In this document: positions 1-12,363 of the stretch, one piece after another | Position numbering within the stretch: the first letter of the stretch is position 1 | Layout of the letters: each line of letters opens with the position of its first letter | Assembly (NCBI RefSeq): GCF_005049235.1 | Contig: NZ_SUMD01000004.1 | Span: 124,001 to 188,000, forward strand | Direction of reading: 5' to 3' | Length of the DNA stretch: 64,000 nucleotides | From: Rhodococcus oryzae | Lineage (GTDB): Bacteria > Actinomycetota > Actinomycetes > Mycobacteriales > Mycobacteriaceae | Notes under the pieces: model-generated | Told to the model about the DNA's origin: nothing | The model's database searches: none | The model's input: only the letters and a program-made list of their open reading frames with translations | Program-made: the position numbers and the translations under genes

Positions 1-1
1 C

Positions 2-588
<587 letters not shown>

Positions 589-687
589 ATGGGCCGTGCG
601 GGGGAACTGGGCAAGCCGTCCTGAATCTCCGCGTTTCGTGACACGATTGACCGCGCCATGATCGCTCCACCACAGAGGAGACGAACA

Positions 688-888
688 ATGTCGGTCGCGA
701 AAGTTCTTGAGATTTCAGCTAGTTCCACCGTGAGTTCGGACGATGCGGTCAAGCAGGGCATCGCGAAGGCCGCGGAGACTGTGCACGGCATCACGGCCGC
801 ATGGGTGCAGGACACCCAGGTGGTCGTCGAGAACAGCAAGGTCACCGAGTGGCGCGTCAACCTGAAGATCACGTTCGTGCTCGAGTAG
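688..888 (+). CDS. dodecin, flavin-storage protein
   Basis: 66 aa beginning MSVAKVLEISASS and ending KITFVLE, the size and layout of dodecin, a small dodecameric protein that binds and buffers riboflavin or FMN. The strand-helix-strand-strand pattern and the central Trp in ITAAWVQD (the flavin-stacking Trp of the family) are visible. The start is the ATG at 688 with GAGGAG about 8 bases upstream; an earlier in-frame ATG at 658 would put the ribosome-binding site inside the gene. Its position just after ribH fits a flavin theme, although it has its own leader and terminator. Mycobacterial homologues were once misnamed SecE2. Confidence 0.92.
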   Translation: MSVAKVLEISASSTVSSDDAVKQGIAKAAETVHGITAAWVQDTQVVVENSKVTEWRVNLKITFVLE

Positions 889-908
889 GCGCCCCGGCTC
901 GACCACCG

Positions 909-939
909 CGGCCCGACGTGCCAAGAGCGCGTCGGGCCG
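909..939 (+). terminator. terminator after the dodecin gene
   Basis: Perfect 10-bp stem: 909-918 (CGGCCCGACG) pairs with 930-939, with an 11-nt loop and TTCT after it. It lies 20 bases after the dodecin stop. Confidence 0.75.
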
Positions 940-1103
940 TTCTCGTATCCGAAAAGGTGTGTCCCATCCCACGTCCGGATCGGCCCGAGTTCACGCGGCC
1001 GTGACCTTTTGGTACGTCCAGCCCACTAATGTGGATCGGGTCGAGTACTTCGAATTCGAGACCGCTCGAATCGGGTGCCCGACTCAATTGCATTGGAGGT
1101 CCA

Positions 1104-1364
1104 GTGGAAATCCTCCTCGTCCTCGCATGCGGCCCGATCATCATGGCCGCCATCTACGTCGCGATCAGCGCGGTCTATTTCGTCGAGCTCCGCCGGCTCG
1201 ACCGCGCAAGCGCCGGAATGACCGCCTCACCCCAGCCGTCCGGGTGTCAGCCGTCCCAGCGGCTGGCCGACCTCCGTCGGGCCGACGGTCGCCGCGCCCC
1301 CGCGGGGCGTGGCAACCACCCGCACGCGCCGAGTCAGCGCAAGCTGGTCTCCACCTCCGCGTAA
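1104..1364 (+). CDS. small single-span membrane protein, function unknown
   Basis: 86 aa. The GTG start at 1104 has GGAGG 4 bases upstream; the upstream in-frame ATG at 1029 lacks a site and would precede this strong one. Residues 1-25 (MEILLVLACGPIIMAAIYVA and on) form one membrane helix. After it comes a basic, proline- and serine-rich tail with no recognisable domain and low sequence complexity. It converges on the gamma-glutamyltransferase gene across a hairpin. No family recognised. The upstream region 940-1103 contains nothing else I can name. Confidence 0.45.
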   Translation: MEILLVLACGPIIMAAIYVAISAVYFVELRRLDRASAGMTASPQPSGCQPSQRLADLRRADGRRAPAGRGNHPHAPSQRKLVSTSA

Positions 1365-1388
1365 GTCGCTGCGCCCCGGGCACTTCGA

Positions 1389-1409
1389 CGGGCCTGTAGT
1401 AGAGGCCCG
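1389..1409. terminator. bidirectional hairpin between convergent genes
   Basis: 7-bp stem: CGGGCCT at 1389-1395 pairs with AGGCCCG at 1403-1409. It sits between the small membrane protein gene and the end of the gamma-glutamyltransferase gene. The stem is short, so termination is only probable. Confidence 0.4.
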
Positions 1410-1412
1410 CCT

Positions 1413-3338
1413 CTATCCGACGACGTCGCCGGTCACCGCGCCCTCCCGGCGCGGGTCCGCGCCGCCGATCCAGCCCTCGTCGTGACGCCCCAGCACGCTC
1501 AGCCCACTCGATTGCGGTTCCGTCGAAACCTGGTGGCCCATCTCGGTCAACGCCCGCACCAGTGGGTCCGTGGCGCCGTTGTCGGCCGCTTCGATATTGG
1601 GGTGCTCGCCGCCGACGTTCGTCCTCGGTGTGTTCGCCGCGCCGAAATCGACCATGGACACGGCCTGTTGCGGATCGAGTTCCCAGTCGAGCATGCCGAC
1701 CAGCGTCTTGACCACGAACTGGATGATCACCGATCCACCGGGGGACCCCACGGCCAGCAGAACCTCGCCGCGGTGCCCGTTGCCCCGCTCGAACACCAGG
1801 GTCGGGGCCATCGAACTGCGCGGCCGCTTTCCCGGCTCCACCCGGTTGGCGAGCGGCGAACCGTCCGGCGCGGTCGGCTGCGCGGAGAAGTCGGTCAACT
1901 GGTTGTTGAGCAGGAAGCCGTCGACCATGTGGAAGGAGCCGAACGCCGACTCGATGGTGGTGGTCATGGCCGCGACGTTGCCGTACCGGTCGGCCACCGT
2001 GATCTGGCTGGTGCCGTGGTCGTTGCCCGGCTGCGTACCCATGGCGACCGGGCCGAAGTCGCCGGGCTCGGCGGTGCCCATGCTCCGGCGCGGGTCGATC
2101 AGCGCCGAACGGCCGCGCAGGTAATCCGGATCGATCAGGGTGTCGGGGGAGTTGCCCGGCAGCGGCACGAAGTCCGAGTCGGCGACGTACTTGTCCCGGT
2201 CCGCGTAGGCCAGTCGCTCCGCCTCGGCGATCAGGTGCACGCCCGTGGCATCGGGTTCGCCGCCGTCCGCGTCGAGCGCCGTCGGCCGGTACGCCGACAG
2301 GTCGAAGTTGCTCAGGATCCCCAGCGTGGCGGCCACCGCGGTGCCGCCGGACGACGGGCTCGGCATCCCGCACACCTCGCGCCCTCGGTAGTCCGTACAC
2401 AGCGCGGTGCGCTTCTTGGCCTGGTATCCGGCGAGGTCCGCGGTGGTCATCGCGCCGGGGGTGCGACCTCCGCTCGGGTCGTCGGTCGCCGCCACTATCG
2501 CCTCGGCAATGGGCCCCGCGTAGAACGCGTCGGCACCCTCCGCGGCGATCACCCCCAACGTCTTCGCCATCGCCGGGTTCGTCAACACGGTGCCCTCCGG
2601 TTTCGGTGACCCGTTCGGATTGAGGAAGTACGTCCGCGCGTTCTCGTCGACGGCGAGGTCGCTGGCCGAGCCCGCGATCGAGCTCGCCATCCGGGGACTG
2701 ATCTCGACCCCGTTGTCCGCGAGCTCGATCGCGGGCTCGAACAGGGTGTCCCATGGCTGCTTTCCGTGCTCGCGATGGCTCATCTCCAGCATGCGCAGCA
2801 CCCCGGGAACGCCGATCGAGCGGCCGCTCGCCCGCGCCGAGGGTGCCGGCTCGGTCCGGTTGGTGTCGTCGATGAAGCGCAGGTAGTTCTCGGTGGCGGC
2901 CATCGGTGCGGTCTCACGTCCGTCGTAGGCGTCGACGGTCCCGGTCGCCGCGTCGTGGTACAGCAGGAAGGCCCCGCCGCCGATGCCAGACGACTGCGGC
3001 TCGACCAGGCCGAGCACGGTCTGCGCAGCGATCAGGGCGTCCGCGGCGGTGCCGCCGTCGTCGAGTACCCGGCAGGCTGCCTCGGTGGCGACGGGGTTCG
3101 CGGTGGACACCGCGAACCTGGCCGTCGTGACCGGCGTCATCCCGGCGCGGTATCCGGTGGCGATCTCCGGATGGGTGGACAGGTTCGCGCTGGTGGGCGG
3201 CTGGGTCAGGGGTGCGGCGGCGATGGGGGTGCCGTTAGCCGCGATGGTGCACGGGCCGGCCGCGCCGTCGTCGGTGGCGGAGCATCCGACCGCCAGGGCC
3301 AGGGTCAGGACCGTCGCGGTCGCCGCCGCGAGACGCAT
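1413..3338 (-). CDS. ggt: gamma-glutamyltransferase, lipoprotein
   Basis: 641 aa from the ATG at 3338 (GTG codons at 3365 and 3356 are alternatives). An N-terminal signal ends in a lipobox, LALAVGC, so the enzyme is probably a lipid-anchored extracytoplasmic protein. GGT cleaves or transfers the gamma-glutamyl group of glutathione-like substrates and matures by self-cleavage at a Thr that becomes the nucleophile. Here that Thr lies in NDHGTSQITVADRYGN, at the large/small subunit junction. Family landmarks are ANPVATEAACRVLDDGGTAADA near the N-terminus, EPQSSGIGGGAF, PSSSGGTA, and LNNQLTDF with PGKRPRSSMAPT in the small subunit. It is divergent from uvrC. Actinobacteria make mycothiol rather than glutathione, so the natural substrate is open. 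Confidence 0.93.
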   Translation of the reverse strand: MRLAAATATVLTLALAVGCSATDDGAAGPCTIAANGTPIAAAPLTQPPTSANLSTHPEIATGYRAGMTPVTTARFAVSTANPVATEAACRVLDDGGTAADALIAAQTVLGLVEPQSSGIGGGAFLLYHDAATGTVDAYDGRETAPMAATENYLRFIDDTNRTEPAPSARASGRSIGVPGVLRMLEMSHREHGKQPWDTLFEPAIELADNGVEISPRMASSIAGSASDLAVDENARTYFLNPNGSPKPEGTVLTNPAMAKTLGVIAAEGADAFYAGPIAEAIVAATDDPSGGRTPGAMTTADLAGYQAKKRTALCTDYRGREVCGMPSPSSGGTAVAATLGILSNFDLSAYRPTALDADGGEPDATGVHLIAEAERLAYADRDKYVADSDFVPLPGNSPDTLIDPDYLRGRSALIDPRRSMGTAEPGDFGPVAMGTQPGNDHGTSQITVADRYGNVAAMTTTIESAFGSFHMVDGFLLNNQLTDFSAQPTAPDGSPLANRVEPGKRPRSSMAPTLVFERGNGHRGEVLLAVGSPGGSVIIQFVVKTLVGMLDWELDPQQAVSMVDFGAANTPRTNVGGEHPNIEAADNGATDPLVRALTEMGHQVSTEPQSSGLSVLGRHDEGWIGGADPRREGAVTGDVVG

Positions 3339-3470
3339 CGCGTCGCCTGTGCTCACACCGATCACCCCAGAACGAGTGGCCTACGTGCCCCGGCTTCCGA
3401 CGCTAGCAGGCGAACGGGCCCCTCGGTGCGGCTGTCCTGGGTGGTCGGTGGGGACGACTAGCCTGGTGTT

Positions 3471-5612
3471 GTGCCCGATCCAGCCACCTATCGCCCCGCC
3501 CCGGGAACCATTCCGGTGGCGCCCGGCGTCTACAAGTTTCGCGATCCCCACGGCCGGGTCATCTACGTCGGCAAGGCGAAGAGCCTGCGGAGCCGGTTGA
3601 GCTCCTATTTCGCGGACGTCGCGTCCCTGCATCCGCGCACCCGGCAGATGGTCACCACCGCGGGCAGCGTGGAGTGGACCGTGGTCGGCACCGAGGTCGA
3701 GGCGCTGCAGCTCGAGTACAACTGGATCAAGGAATTCGATCCACGCTTCAACGTCCGCTACCGGGACGACAAGACCTATCCGGTGCTGGCGGTGACCCTG
3801 AACGAGGAGTATCCGCGGCTTTTCGTGTACCGCGGGCCGCGCCGCAAGGGTGTGCGGTACTTCGGTCCGTACGCGCACGCCTGGGCGATCCGCGAGACGC
3901 TCGATCTGCTGCTCCGGGTGTTCCCGGCCCGCACCTGCTCGGCCGGTGTGTTCAAGCGGCACAACCAGATCGGCAGGCCCTGCCTGCTCGGCTACATCGA
4001 TAAATGCTCGGCCCCGTGCATCGGTCGGGTCAGCGCCGATGAGCATCGGCGCATCGTCGAGGATTTCTGCGACTTCCTGTCCGGGCGCACCGACAAGCTG
4101 GTGCGCGAGCTCGAGGCGAAGATGCTGCGCGCTTCCGACGATCTGGACTTCGAGAGCGCAGCGCGGCTGCGCGACGATCTCGGGGCGCTGCGCAAGGCGC
4201 TGGAGAAGCAGGCCGTGGTGCTCGGCGACGGGACCGACGCCGACGTGGTGGCCTTCGCGGCCGACGAGCTCGAGGCCGCGGTCCAGGTGTTCCATGTCCG
4301 GGGCGGCCGGGTGCGCGGTCAGCGCGGCTGGGTGGTCGAGCGGTCCGGGGAGAGTGGATCCGAGGACCTGGTCGAACAGTTCCTGACCCAGTTCTACGGC
4401 GAACAGGCCGCGATGACCGATCAGCCCGGGCTGACCGCGGACAAGACGACGGTGGTGCCGCGCGAGGTGCTGGTTCCGGAGTTGCCGCCGAACGCCGAGG
4501 AACTCCAGGTCTGGCTCAGTGGCCTGCGGGGGTCGGCGGTGACCCTGCGGGTGCCGCAGCGCGGCGACAAGAAGGCCCTCGCCGAAACGGTGCAGCGCAA
4601 CGCCCAGGAGTCGCTCGCGCAGCACAAGCTCCGCAGGGCGGGCGATCTCACGTCCAGATCGGCGGCGCTGCAAGGGATTCAGGAAGCGCTCGACCTCGAC
4701 CAGGCGCCGCTGCGGATCGAGTGCGTGGACATCAGTCATGTCCAGGGCACCGACGTGGTCGCCTCGTTGGTGGTCTTCGAGGACGGCCTGCCCCGCAAGT
4801 CCGACTACCGGCACTACTCGATCAAAGAGGCTGCGGGGGAAGGGCGTTCGGATGACGTGGCCAGCATCGCCGAGGTCACGCGTCGACGTTTCCTGCGGCA
4901 CGCAGCGGACGTGGCCGGTTCGGACGCTGCCGCCCCGGCGGACGCGGGCGACGGGGGAGACCAGGCGCCCGAAGCGGCCCTCGACCCGCAGACCGGTAGG
5001 CCGCGGCGGTTCGCCTATCCGCCGAACCTGTTCGTCGTCGACGGTGGCGCCCCACAGGTTGCGGCGGCAGCGGCCGTCCTCGACGAATTGGGGATCACCG
5101 ATGTCGCCGTCGTCGGCCTCGCGAAGCGGCTCGAGGAGGTCTGGGTGCCGGGCGACGAGGACCCGGTGATCCTGCCGCGCACCAGTGAATCGCTGTACCT
5201 GCTGCAGCGGGTCCGCGACGAGGCGCACCGATTCGCGATCACCTTCCATCGGAGCAAGCGTTCGCGCCGGATGACGGCCTCGGCACTCGACTCTGTCCGT
5301 GGGCTCGGCGAGGCCAGGCGTACCGCGCTGGTCACCCATTTCGGGTCGGTGGCCAAGCTCAAGCAGGCGAGCGTGGAGGAGATCATCGAGGTGCCCGGTA
5401 TCGGGGTCACCACCGCGAAGGCGGTGCTGGTCGCGCTCGGGGCCGAACCCGATCCGGCACAAGCCGCGACATCAATGGGCGCGGATGACCCGGTGGTGGA
5501 CGCCGCGGTGGGGGATGATGGTCCCAGCGTGACCGCCACGACGGCGGGTGCGGGTGAGTTCGGGGGCTCCGACCAGCACGGAAACGGACTGAGGAGGGCG
5601 GGAGTCGAGTGA
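3471..5612 (+). CDS. uvrC: excinuclease ABC subunit C
   Basis: 713 aa. Incises DNA on both sides of UV-type lesions after UvrAB loading. Domains in order: GIY-YIG nuclease (about residues 15-95, [20 protein letters not shown]), the Cys-rich stretch containing [15 protein letters not shown], a UVR UvrB-binding motif (about 205-240, [12 protein letters not shown]), the RNase H-like second nuclease ([19 protein letters not shown], with its acidic residues), and C-terminal helix-hairpin-helix motifs ([18 protein letters not shown] and [14 protein letters not shown]). It is longer than the usual 610-650 aa because of an Ala/Asp-rich insert near residue 485 and a low-complexity tail of about 55 residues after the HhH. 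Start is GTG. The stop overlaps the rapZ start, making it the first gene of a coupled operon. No LexA box seen upstream. Confidence 0.97.
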   Translation: MPDPATYRPAPGTIPVAPGVYKFRDPHGRVIYVGKAKSLRSRLSSYFADVASLHPRTRQMVTTAGSVEWTVVGTEVEALQLEYNWIKEFDPRFNVRYRDDKTYPVLAVTLNEEYPRLFVYRGPRRKGVRYFGPYAHAWAIRETLDLLLRVFPARTCSAGVFKRHNQIGRPCLLGYIDKCSAPCIGRVSADEHRRIVEDFCDFLSGRTDKLVRELEAKMLRASDDLDFESAARLRDDLGALRKALEKQAVVLGDGTDADVVAFAADELEAAVQVFHVRGGRVRGQRGWVVERSGESGSEDLVEQFLTQFYGEQAAMTDQPGLTADKTTVVPREVLVPELPPNAEELQVWLSGLRGSAVTLRVPQRGDKKALAETVQRNAQESLAQHKLRRAGDLTSRSAALQGIQEALDLDQAPLRIECVDISHVQGTDVVASLVVFEDGLPRKSDYRHYSIKEAAGEGRSDDVASIAEVTRRRFLRHAADVAGSDAAAPADAGDGGDQAPEAALDPQTGRPRRFAYPPNLFVVDGGAPQVAAAAAVLDELGITDVAVVGLAKRLEEVWVPGDEDPVILPRTSESLYLLQRVRDEAHRFAITFHRSKRSRRMTASALDSVRGLGEARRTALVTHFGSVAKLKQASVEEIIEVPGIGVTTAKAVLVALGAEPDPAQAATSMGADDPVVDAAVGDDGPSVTATTAGAGEFGGSDQHGNGLRRAGVE

Positions 5613-6508
5613 GTGATGCGACCGGGCAGGGGGAGTCGGACATGGAGGTGGCACTGGTCACCGGCCTGTCCGGCGCCGGAATGAGTACCGCGGCGAACGT
5701 GCTCGAGGACCTCGGGTGGTACGTCGCGGACAACCTGCCGCCCGAACTGATCTCCCGGATGGTCGACCTCGGCCTCGAACCCGGATCGCGGATCCCCAAG
5801 CTCGCCGTCGTGATCGATGTCCGGAGTCGCCGGTTCACCGGCGACCTCGTCTCGGTCATCAAAGAGGTGGAATCGAAGGCGACGCGGACCAGGGTGCTGT
5901 TCCTCGAGGCGACCGATCAGGTGCTGGTCCGACGGTTCGAGCAGGTCCGGCGCAGCCACCCGCTGCAGCAGGACGGCGTCGACGGCACCCTGATCGAGGG
6001 GATCGAGGCCGAGCGGGTGCAGCTCGCACCGGTCAAGGCCGACGCGGACCTGGTGATCGACACCTCGTCGCTGTCGGTGCACGAGCTGCGGCAGAAGATC
6101 GAGTCCGCGTTCGGCGGCGAGACGACCGGGGCGATCGCGATCACCGTGCAGTCCTTCGGTTTCAAATACGGGCTGCCGATGGATGCGGATCTCGTGTGCG
6201 ACGTGCGATTCCTGCCGAATCCGCACTGGATCCCGGAACTGCGCGAACACACCGGGCGGGACGCGGCGGTGAGCGACTACGTGCTCTCCCAGGACGGTGC
6301 CAGGGACTACCTGGACACCTACCGGCATTTGTTGGAGTTGACGACCAACGGATACCGTCGGGAAGGCAAGCGTTACATGACAATTGCGGTGGGGTGCACC
6401 GGCGGGAAACATCGGAGTGTGGCAATGACTGAGGCCCTTGCGGGCATGTTGGAGCGGGAGCAGGGTGTGACCGTCAAGGTCGTGCACCGGGACTTGGGGC
6501 GCGAATGA
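5609..6508 (+). CDS. rapZ: RapZ/YvcJ-family nucleotide-binding protein with altered P-loop
   Basis: 299 aa, GTG start overlapping the uvrC stop. An N-terminal P-loop-like domain ([15 protein letters not shown], then [15 protein letters not shown]) precedes the typical C-terminal RapZ domain with [24 protein letters not shown] and [18 protein letters not shown]. In E. coli, RapZ is an adaptor that targets the sRNA GlmZ; in actinobacteria the role is unclear, but the gene is locked between uvrC and yvcK-whiA. The Walker A position normally held by Lys (Arg in mycobacterial proteins as I recall) is Met25 here, so ordinary nucleotide binding may be weakened or lost. Its stop overlaps the yvcK ATG. 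Confidence 0.95.
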   Translation: MSDATGQGESDMEVALVTGLSGAGMSTAANVLEDLGWYVADNLPPELISRMVDLGLEPGSRIPKLAVVIDVRSRRFTGDLVSVIKEVESKATRTRVLFLEATDQVLVRRFEQVRRSHPLQQDGVDGTLIEGIEAERVQLAPVKADADLVIDTSSLSVHELRQKIESAFGGETTGAIAITVQSFGFKYGLPMDADLVCDVRFLPNPHWIPELREHTGRDAAVSDYVLSQDGARDYLDTYRHLLELTTNGYRREGKRYMTIAVGCTGGKHRSVAMTEALAGMLEREQGVTVKVVHRDLGRE

Positions 6509-7521
6509 CGTCCGACTCCTTCCCGGAGGTTCCCGCCGGCCCCACGATCGTTGCCCTCGGCGGCGGTCACGGTCTCTACGCCACCCTCGGTGCCGCGAGG
6601 CGAGTGAGCTCCGACGTCACCGCGGTCGTGACGGTCGCCGACGACGGCGGTTCCTCGGGTCGACTGCGGTCCGAACTCGGCGTGATCCCGCCCGGCGACC
6701 TGCGGATGGCGCTGGCCGCGTTGGCGGCGGACACGCCCGAGGTGCAGACCTGGACGGCGACGCTGCAGCACCGTTTCGGCGGCACCGGCGCGCTCGCGGG
6801 TCACTCGGTCGGCAACCTCATCCTGGCCGGGCTGAGCGAGGTGATGGGCGGCACCGTCGCCGCCCTCGACGAGATGGGCCGGGTGCTCGGCATCCACGGT
6901 CGCGTGCTGCCGATGTCCCCGATCGCGCTCGACATCGAGGCCGACGTGGTGGGCCTGGAGTCCGACCCCCGGGTCAGTCGGTGCATCCGCGGGCAGGTGG
7001 CCGTCGCCACCACTCCCGGGAAGGTGCGGCGCGTGCGGCTGCTGCCGCCGGATCCGCCCGCCTGCCCCGAGGCGGTCGCCGCCATCGAGCAGGCCGACTT
7101 GGTCCTGCTCGGTCCCGGATCCTGGTTCTCCAGCGTCATCCCGCACGTGCTCGTGCCCGAGCTGGTGCAGGCCCTGATGGAGACCAGGGCGCGCAAGACG
7201 CTGATCCTGAACCTGGTGGCCGAGCCGGGCGAGACGACGGGTTTCTCCGCGGAGCGGCATCTGCACGTACTGTCCCAGCATGCGCCCGAGCTGACGGTCG
7301 ACGACATCATCGTCGACTCGGCATCGGTGCCCGAGGGCAGCGAACGTGACTATCTTCACCGGGCCGCCCAGCTCCTGGGGGCCGAACTGACCTACGCCGA
7401 CGTTGCGGACAACGGCGGTGCCACACACCACGCGGGCAAGCTCGCCGCGGTCCTCGACCGCCTCGCGGTGCCGAAGGAACGCCAGACAACCCCCGGAAGG
7501 GAGACCACTTCGTGGCAATGA
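6505..7521 (+). CDS. yvcK: YvcK/CofD-like gluconeogenesis factor
   Basis: 338 aa. Belongs to the YvcK family, Rossmann-fold UDP-sugar-binding proteins required for growth on gluconeogenic carbon and for cell-wall homeostasis (called CuvA in mycobacteria). Visible family features are the start [20 protein letters not shown], then [43 protein letters not shown] and a C-terminal VDSASVPEG. It lacks the features of a real CofD transferase context (no F420 genes nearby). The ATG overlaps the rapZ stop (ATGA) and the 3' end overlaps whiA by 10 bases, so all four genes from uvrC on are probably one transcript. Confidence 0.95.
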   Translation: MTSDSFPEVPAGPTIVALGGGHGLYATLGAARRVSSDVTAVVTVADDGGSSGRLRSELGVIPPGDLRMALAALAADTPEVQTWTATLQHRFGGTGALAGHSVGNLILAGLSEVMGGTVAALDEMGRVLGIHGRVLPMSPIALDIEADVVGLESDPRVSRCIRGQVAVATTPGKVRRVRLLPPDPPACPEAVAAIEQADLVLLGPGSWFSSVIPHVLVPELVQALMETRARKTLILNLVAEPGETTGFSAERHLHVLSQHAPELTVDDIIVDSASVPEGSERDYLHRAAQLLGAELTYADVADNGGATHHAGKLAAVLDRLAVPKERQTTPGRETTSWQ

Positions 7522-8495
7522 CAGCGGAGGTCAAGGACGAGCTGAGCCGGCTTGCGGTGACCCAGGTCTCCGCCCGCAAGGCCGAGGTCTCGTCCCTGCT
7601 TCGGTTCGCGGGCGGGCTGCACATCGTCGGTGGGCGCGTGGTGGTCGAGGCGGAGGTGGACCTCGGCAACACCGCTCGCCGGCTCCGCCGGGAGATCTTC
7701 GACCTGTACGGCTACTCCTCGGACGTGCACGTACTCGGCGCGGGCGGGCTGCGCAAGAGCTCCCGCTACATCGTGCGGGTGGCGAAGGAGGGCGAGGCCC
7801 TCGCCCGCCAGACGGGTCTGCTGGACCTGCGTGGCCGTCCGGTGCGCGGGCTGCCCGCCCAGGTCGTCGGAGGCAGCGTCGTCGACTCGGAGGCGGCGTG
7901 GCGGGGTGCGTTCCTCGCGCACGGTTCGCTGACCGAGCCCGGTCGTTCCTCGGCGCTGGAGATCAGCTGCCCCGGGCCGGAGGCGGCGCTCGCACTGGTC
8001 GGCGCGGCCCGCAGGCTCGGTGTCGCGGCCAAGGCCAGGGAGGTCCGCGGCACGGATCGGGTCGTCGTGCGCGACGGCGAGGCGATCGGCGCGCTGCTCA
8101 CCCGGATGGGCGCCCAGGACACGAGGCTGACCTGGGAGGAGCGCCGGATGCGCCGGGAGGTCCGGGCCACGGCGAACCGGCTGGCGAACTTCGACGATGC
8201 GAACCTGCGGCGTTCGGCGCGGGCCGCGGTCGCCGCGGCGGCGCGGGTCGAGCGGGCCCTGGAGATCCTCGGTGACGACGTGCCCGATCATCTTGCCGCC
8301 GCGGGCAGCCTTCGGGTGCAGCACCGGCAGGCCTCGCTGGAGGAGCTCGGTCAGCTGGCCGATCCGCCGATGACGAAGGACGCGGTCGCGGGCCGGATCC
8401 GTCGCCTGCTGTCGATGGCGGACCGCAAGGCGAAGGACACGGGTATCCCGGACACGGAGTCCGCGGTGACCGCGGACCTGCTGGACGAGGCGTAG
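7512..8495 (+). CDS. whiA: sporulation-type transcription regulator WhiA
   Basis: 327 aa. WhiA combines a degenerate LAGLIDADG homing-endonuclease fold (about residues 20-210, [20 protein letters not shown] and [19 protein letters not shown]) with a C-terminal helix-turn-helix (about 250-320, [19 protein letters not shown], then [11 protein letters not shown]). In Streptomyces it activates sporulation septation genes with WhiB; in non-sporulating mycolata it is conserved but less understood. The GTG start at 7512 has AAGGGAG 9-10 bases upstream inside yvcK; the ATG at 7518 is an alternative and matches mycobacterial starts. Confidence 0.96.
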   Translation: MAMTAEVKDELSRLAVTQVSARKAEVSSLLRFAGGLHIVGGRVVVEAEVDLGNTARRLRREIFDLYGYSSDVHVLGAGGLRKSSRYIVRVAKEGEALARQTGLLDLRGRPVRGLPAQVVGGSVVDSEAAWRGAFLAHGSLTEPGRSSALEISCPGPEAALALVGAARRLGVAAKAREVRGTDRVVVRDGEAIGALLTRMGAQDTRLTWEERRMRREVRATANRLANFDDANLRRSARAAVAAAARVERALEILGDDVPDHLAAAGSLRVQHRQASLEELGQLADPPMTKDAVAGRIRRLLSMADRKAKDTGIPDTESAVTADLLDEA

Positions 8496-8650
8496 CGCAG
8501 CGGAGCCGACCATCGGTACCGAGGCGTAGCGCGACGGGTGTATCGAGGTTCACCTCGGGCGCAGTGGGTGATCCATCCCACTGGGCCACCTGTCTTTGCG
8601 TCCCGCGCGGAGCACTAGTGTGGGGCACACATCTGATCGATGAACACTGA

Positions 8651-9691
<1,041 letters not shown>

Positions 9692-9696
9692 TCCAC

Positions 9697-10908
9697 GTGG
9701 CTGTTCAGACACTGAAGGATCTGCTGGACGCCGGGGTCGCGGGCCGCACCGTGCTGGTGCGCTCGGACCTCAACGTCCCGCTGGACAACGGCACCATCAC
9801 CGACCCGGGCCGCATCATCGCGTCCGCGCCGACGATCCGCACGCTGGCCGAGGCCGGCGCCAAGGTCATCGTGATGGCGCACCTGGGCCGCCCGAAGGGC
9901 GAGCCCGACGCGGCGCTGTCGCTGGCCCCGGTCGCGGCCCGGCTCGGCGAGGAGCTCGGACGCAACGTGCAGCTGGCCGGCGATGTCGTCGGGCAGGATG
10001 CGCTTGCCCGTTCCGAGGGACTCACCGACGGCGACGTGCTCCTGCTGGAGAACATCCGCTTCGATCCCCGTGAGACCAGCAAGGACGACGCCGAGCGGGA
10101 AGCCCTCGCCAAGGCGCTCGTGGAGCTGGTCGACGGCGACGGCGCGTTCGTCTCCGACGGATTCGGTGTGGTGCACCGCAAGCAGGCGTCGGTCTACGAC
10201 GTGGCGAAGCTGCTGCCGCACTACGCGGGCGCCCTGGTCGCCACCGAGGTCGAGGTGCTGCAGAAGCTGACCGAGGACTCCGAGCGGCCGTACGCGGTTG
10301 TGCTCGGCGGCTCGAAGGTCTCCGACAAGCTGGCCGTGATCGAGGCGTTGGCCACCAAGGCCGACACCCTGGTCATCGGCGGCGGCATGTTCTACACCTT
10401 CCTCGCCGCGCAGGGGGTGTCCGTCGGTAACTCGCTGTGCGAGGAGTCGATGATCGACACCTGCAAGTCGCTGCTCGAGCGGTACGCCGACGTCATCCAC
10501 ATCCCGCAGGACGTGGTGATCGCCGACTCGTTCTCCGCCGACGCGGAGTCGAAGACGGTGTCGGTGCTCGAGATCCCGGACGGCTGGATGGGCCTGGACA
10601 TCGGACCGGAGTCGGTGGAGCGCTTCGCGGCGATCCTGTCCGGCGCCAAGACGGTGTTCTGGAACGGGCCGATGGGCGTGTTCGAGTTCGAGAAGTTCTC
10701 GGCAGGCACCAAGGGTGTCGCCGAGGCGATCATCGGGGCCACCGGCAGGGGTGCGTTCAGCGTCGTCGGCGGCGGCGATTCCGCGGCCGCGGTGCGGCTG
10801 CTCGGCCTGCCCGAGGACGGCTTCTCGCACATCTCGACCGGCGGCGGCGCGTCCCTGGAGTACCTCGAGGGCAAGTCCCTTCCGGGCATCGAAGCGCTGG
10901 AGGGCTGA
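9697..10908 (+). CDS. pgk: phosphoglycerate kinase
   Basis: 403 aa. Transfers phosphate from 1,3-bisphosphoglycerate to ADP. The N-terminal substrate site is [13 protein letters not shown], followed by [15 protein letters not shown] and [12 protein letters not shown]; the C-terminal nucleotide site includes [17 protein letters not shown] and [11 protein letters not shown]. The open frame extends upstream into gap, but the GTG at 9697, five bases after the gap stop, gives the family length and N-terminus. It lies 3 bases before tpiA, in one operon with gap. Confidence 0.97.
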   Translation: MAVQTLKDLLDAGVAGRTVLVRSDLNVPLDNGTITDPGRIIASAPTIRTLAEAGAKVIVMAHLGRPKGEPDAALSLAPVAARLGEELGRNVQLAGDVVGQDALARSEGLTDGDVLLLENIRFDPRETSKDDAEREALAKALVELVDGDGAFVSDGFGVVHRKQASVYDVAKLLPHYAGALVATEVEVLQKLTEDSERPYAVVLGGSKVSDKLAVIEALATKADTLVIGGGMFYTFLAAQGVSVGNSLCEESMIDTCKSLLERYADVIHIPQDVVIADSFSADAESKTVSVLEIPDGWMGLDIGPESVERFAAILSGAKTVFWNGPMGVFEFEKFSAGTKGVAEAIIGATGRGAFSVVGGGDSAAAVRLLGLPEDGFSHISTGGGASLEYLEGKSLPGIEALEG

Positions 10909-10911
10909 GCG

Positions 10912-11697
<786 letters not shown>

Positions 11698-11750
11698 ACG
11701 GCACAGTGATGCTGCCCTGATCGGGGCGGCATTGATCTGCTGCACAATTC

Positions 11751-11796
11751 AACGCCGGTGGGCGCGTGGTCTTCGGATCGCGCGCCCACCGGCGTT
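11751..11796 (+). terminator. strong hairpin terminator after tpiA
   Basis: Perfect 16-bp stem: 11751-11766 (AACGCCGGTGGGCGCG) pairs with 11781-11796; 14-nt loop; ends GGCGTTTC. The same stem sequence recurs at 12305-12349. Confidence 0.88.
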
Positions 11797-11845
11797 TCAT
11801 GTGTCGAGAGGTAACATGTAGTTCAGTCGACAAGAGGAGCGTCCG

Positions 11846-12295
11846 GTGAAGTTCGAGGAGATCCCCACGGTCAAGAAGATCGGGATCCAGGTGCTGAAGG
11901 CGCATCAGTGGGTCTACGAGCGCACGAACGGTCGGATCGGCCACCGGATCCTCGGCGTGCCATGCCTGCTGCTGGACACCGTCGGCGCGAAGACCGGGCA
12001 GGCGCGGGTCAACAGCCTCACCTATGTGCAGGACGGCCGGGACTACGTGGTGGTGGCCTCCAACGGCGGCGCACCGCGATCGCCCGGCTGGTACTTCAAC
12101 CTGCGGGCACGTCCGGACGCCTCGGTCCGGGTCGGCACAACCACGGTTCCGGTCACCGCCCGCCTGATCGGGCCGGACGACGCGGACTACGCGCGGCTGT
12201 TCGCCGCCGCCGACGCGAACAATGGCGGCCGCTACAGCGGCTACCAGCGGCACACCGACCGCCCGATCCCGCTGGTCGTGCTCGCACCGCGGTAG
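11846..12295 (+). CDS. deazaflavin (F420)-dependent nitroreductase family protein
   Basis: 149 aa of the Ddn family, split-barrel proteins that use F420H2, abundant in mycolata. The signature run LLLDTVGAKTGQARVNSLTY, the strand-turn NGGAPRSPGWYFNLRARP, and the terminal RPIPLVVLAP are typical. Mycobacterial relatives activate nitroimidazoles and reduce quinones; the native substrate here cannot be told. GTG at 11846 is preceded by AGAGGAG. The gene stands alone between two copies of the same terminator stem, so it is transcribed on its own. It is not part of the conserved glycolysis synteny and may be an insertion. Confidence 0.88.
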   Translation: MKFEEIPTVKKIGIQVLKAHQWVYERTNGRIGHRILGVPCLLLDTVGAKTGQARVNSLTYVQDGRDYVVVASNGGAPRSPGWYFNLRARPDASVRVGTTTVPVTARLIGPDDADYARLFAAADANNGGRYSGYQRHTDRPIPLVVLAPR

Positions 12296-12304
12296 GGAAC
12301 GCAG

Positions 12305-12349
12305 AACGCCGGTGGGCGCGTGGCTTCGAGCCGCGCGCCCACCGGCGTT
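12305..12349. terminator. second copy of the 16-bp terminator stem
   Basis: Arms 12305-12320 and 12334-12349 are identical in sequence to those at 11751-11796; the 13-nt loop differs. It lies between the convergent Ddn-like gene and phosphatase gene and can serve both. Confidence 0.88.
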
Positions 12350-12363
12350 TCGCGTGGGTCACA

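Noticed and set aside
1046-1070. TCGAATTCGA-type palindromes as a LexA box
   Set aside because: The spacing and half-sites do not fit TCGAAC-N4-GTTCGA, and the downstream gene has no damage link.
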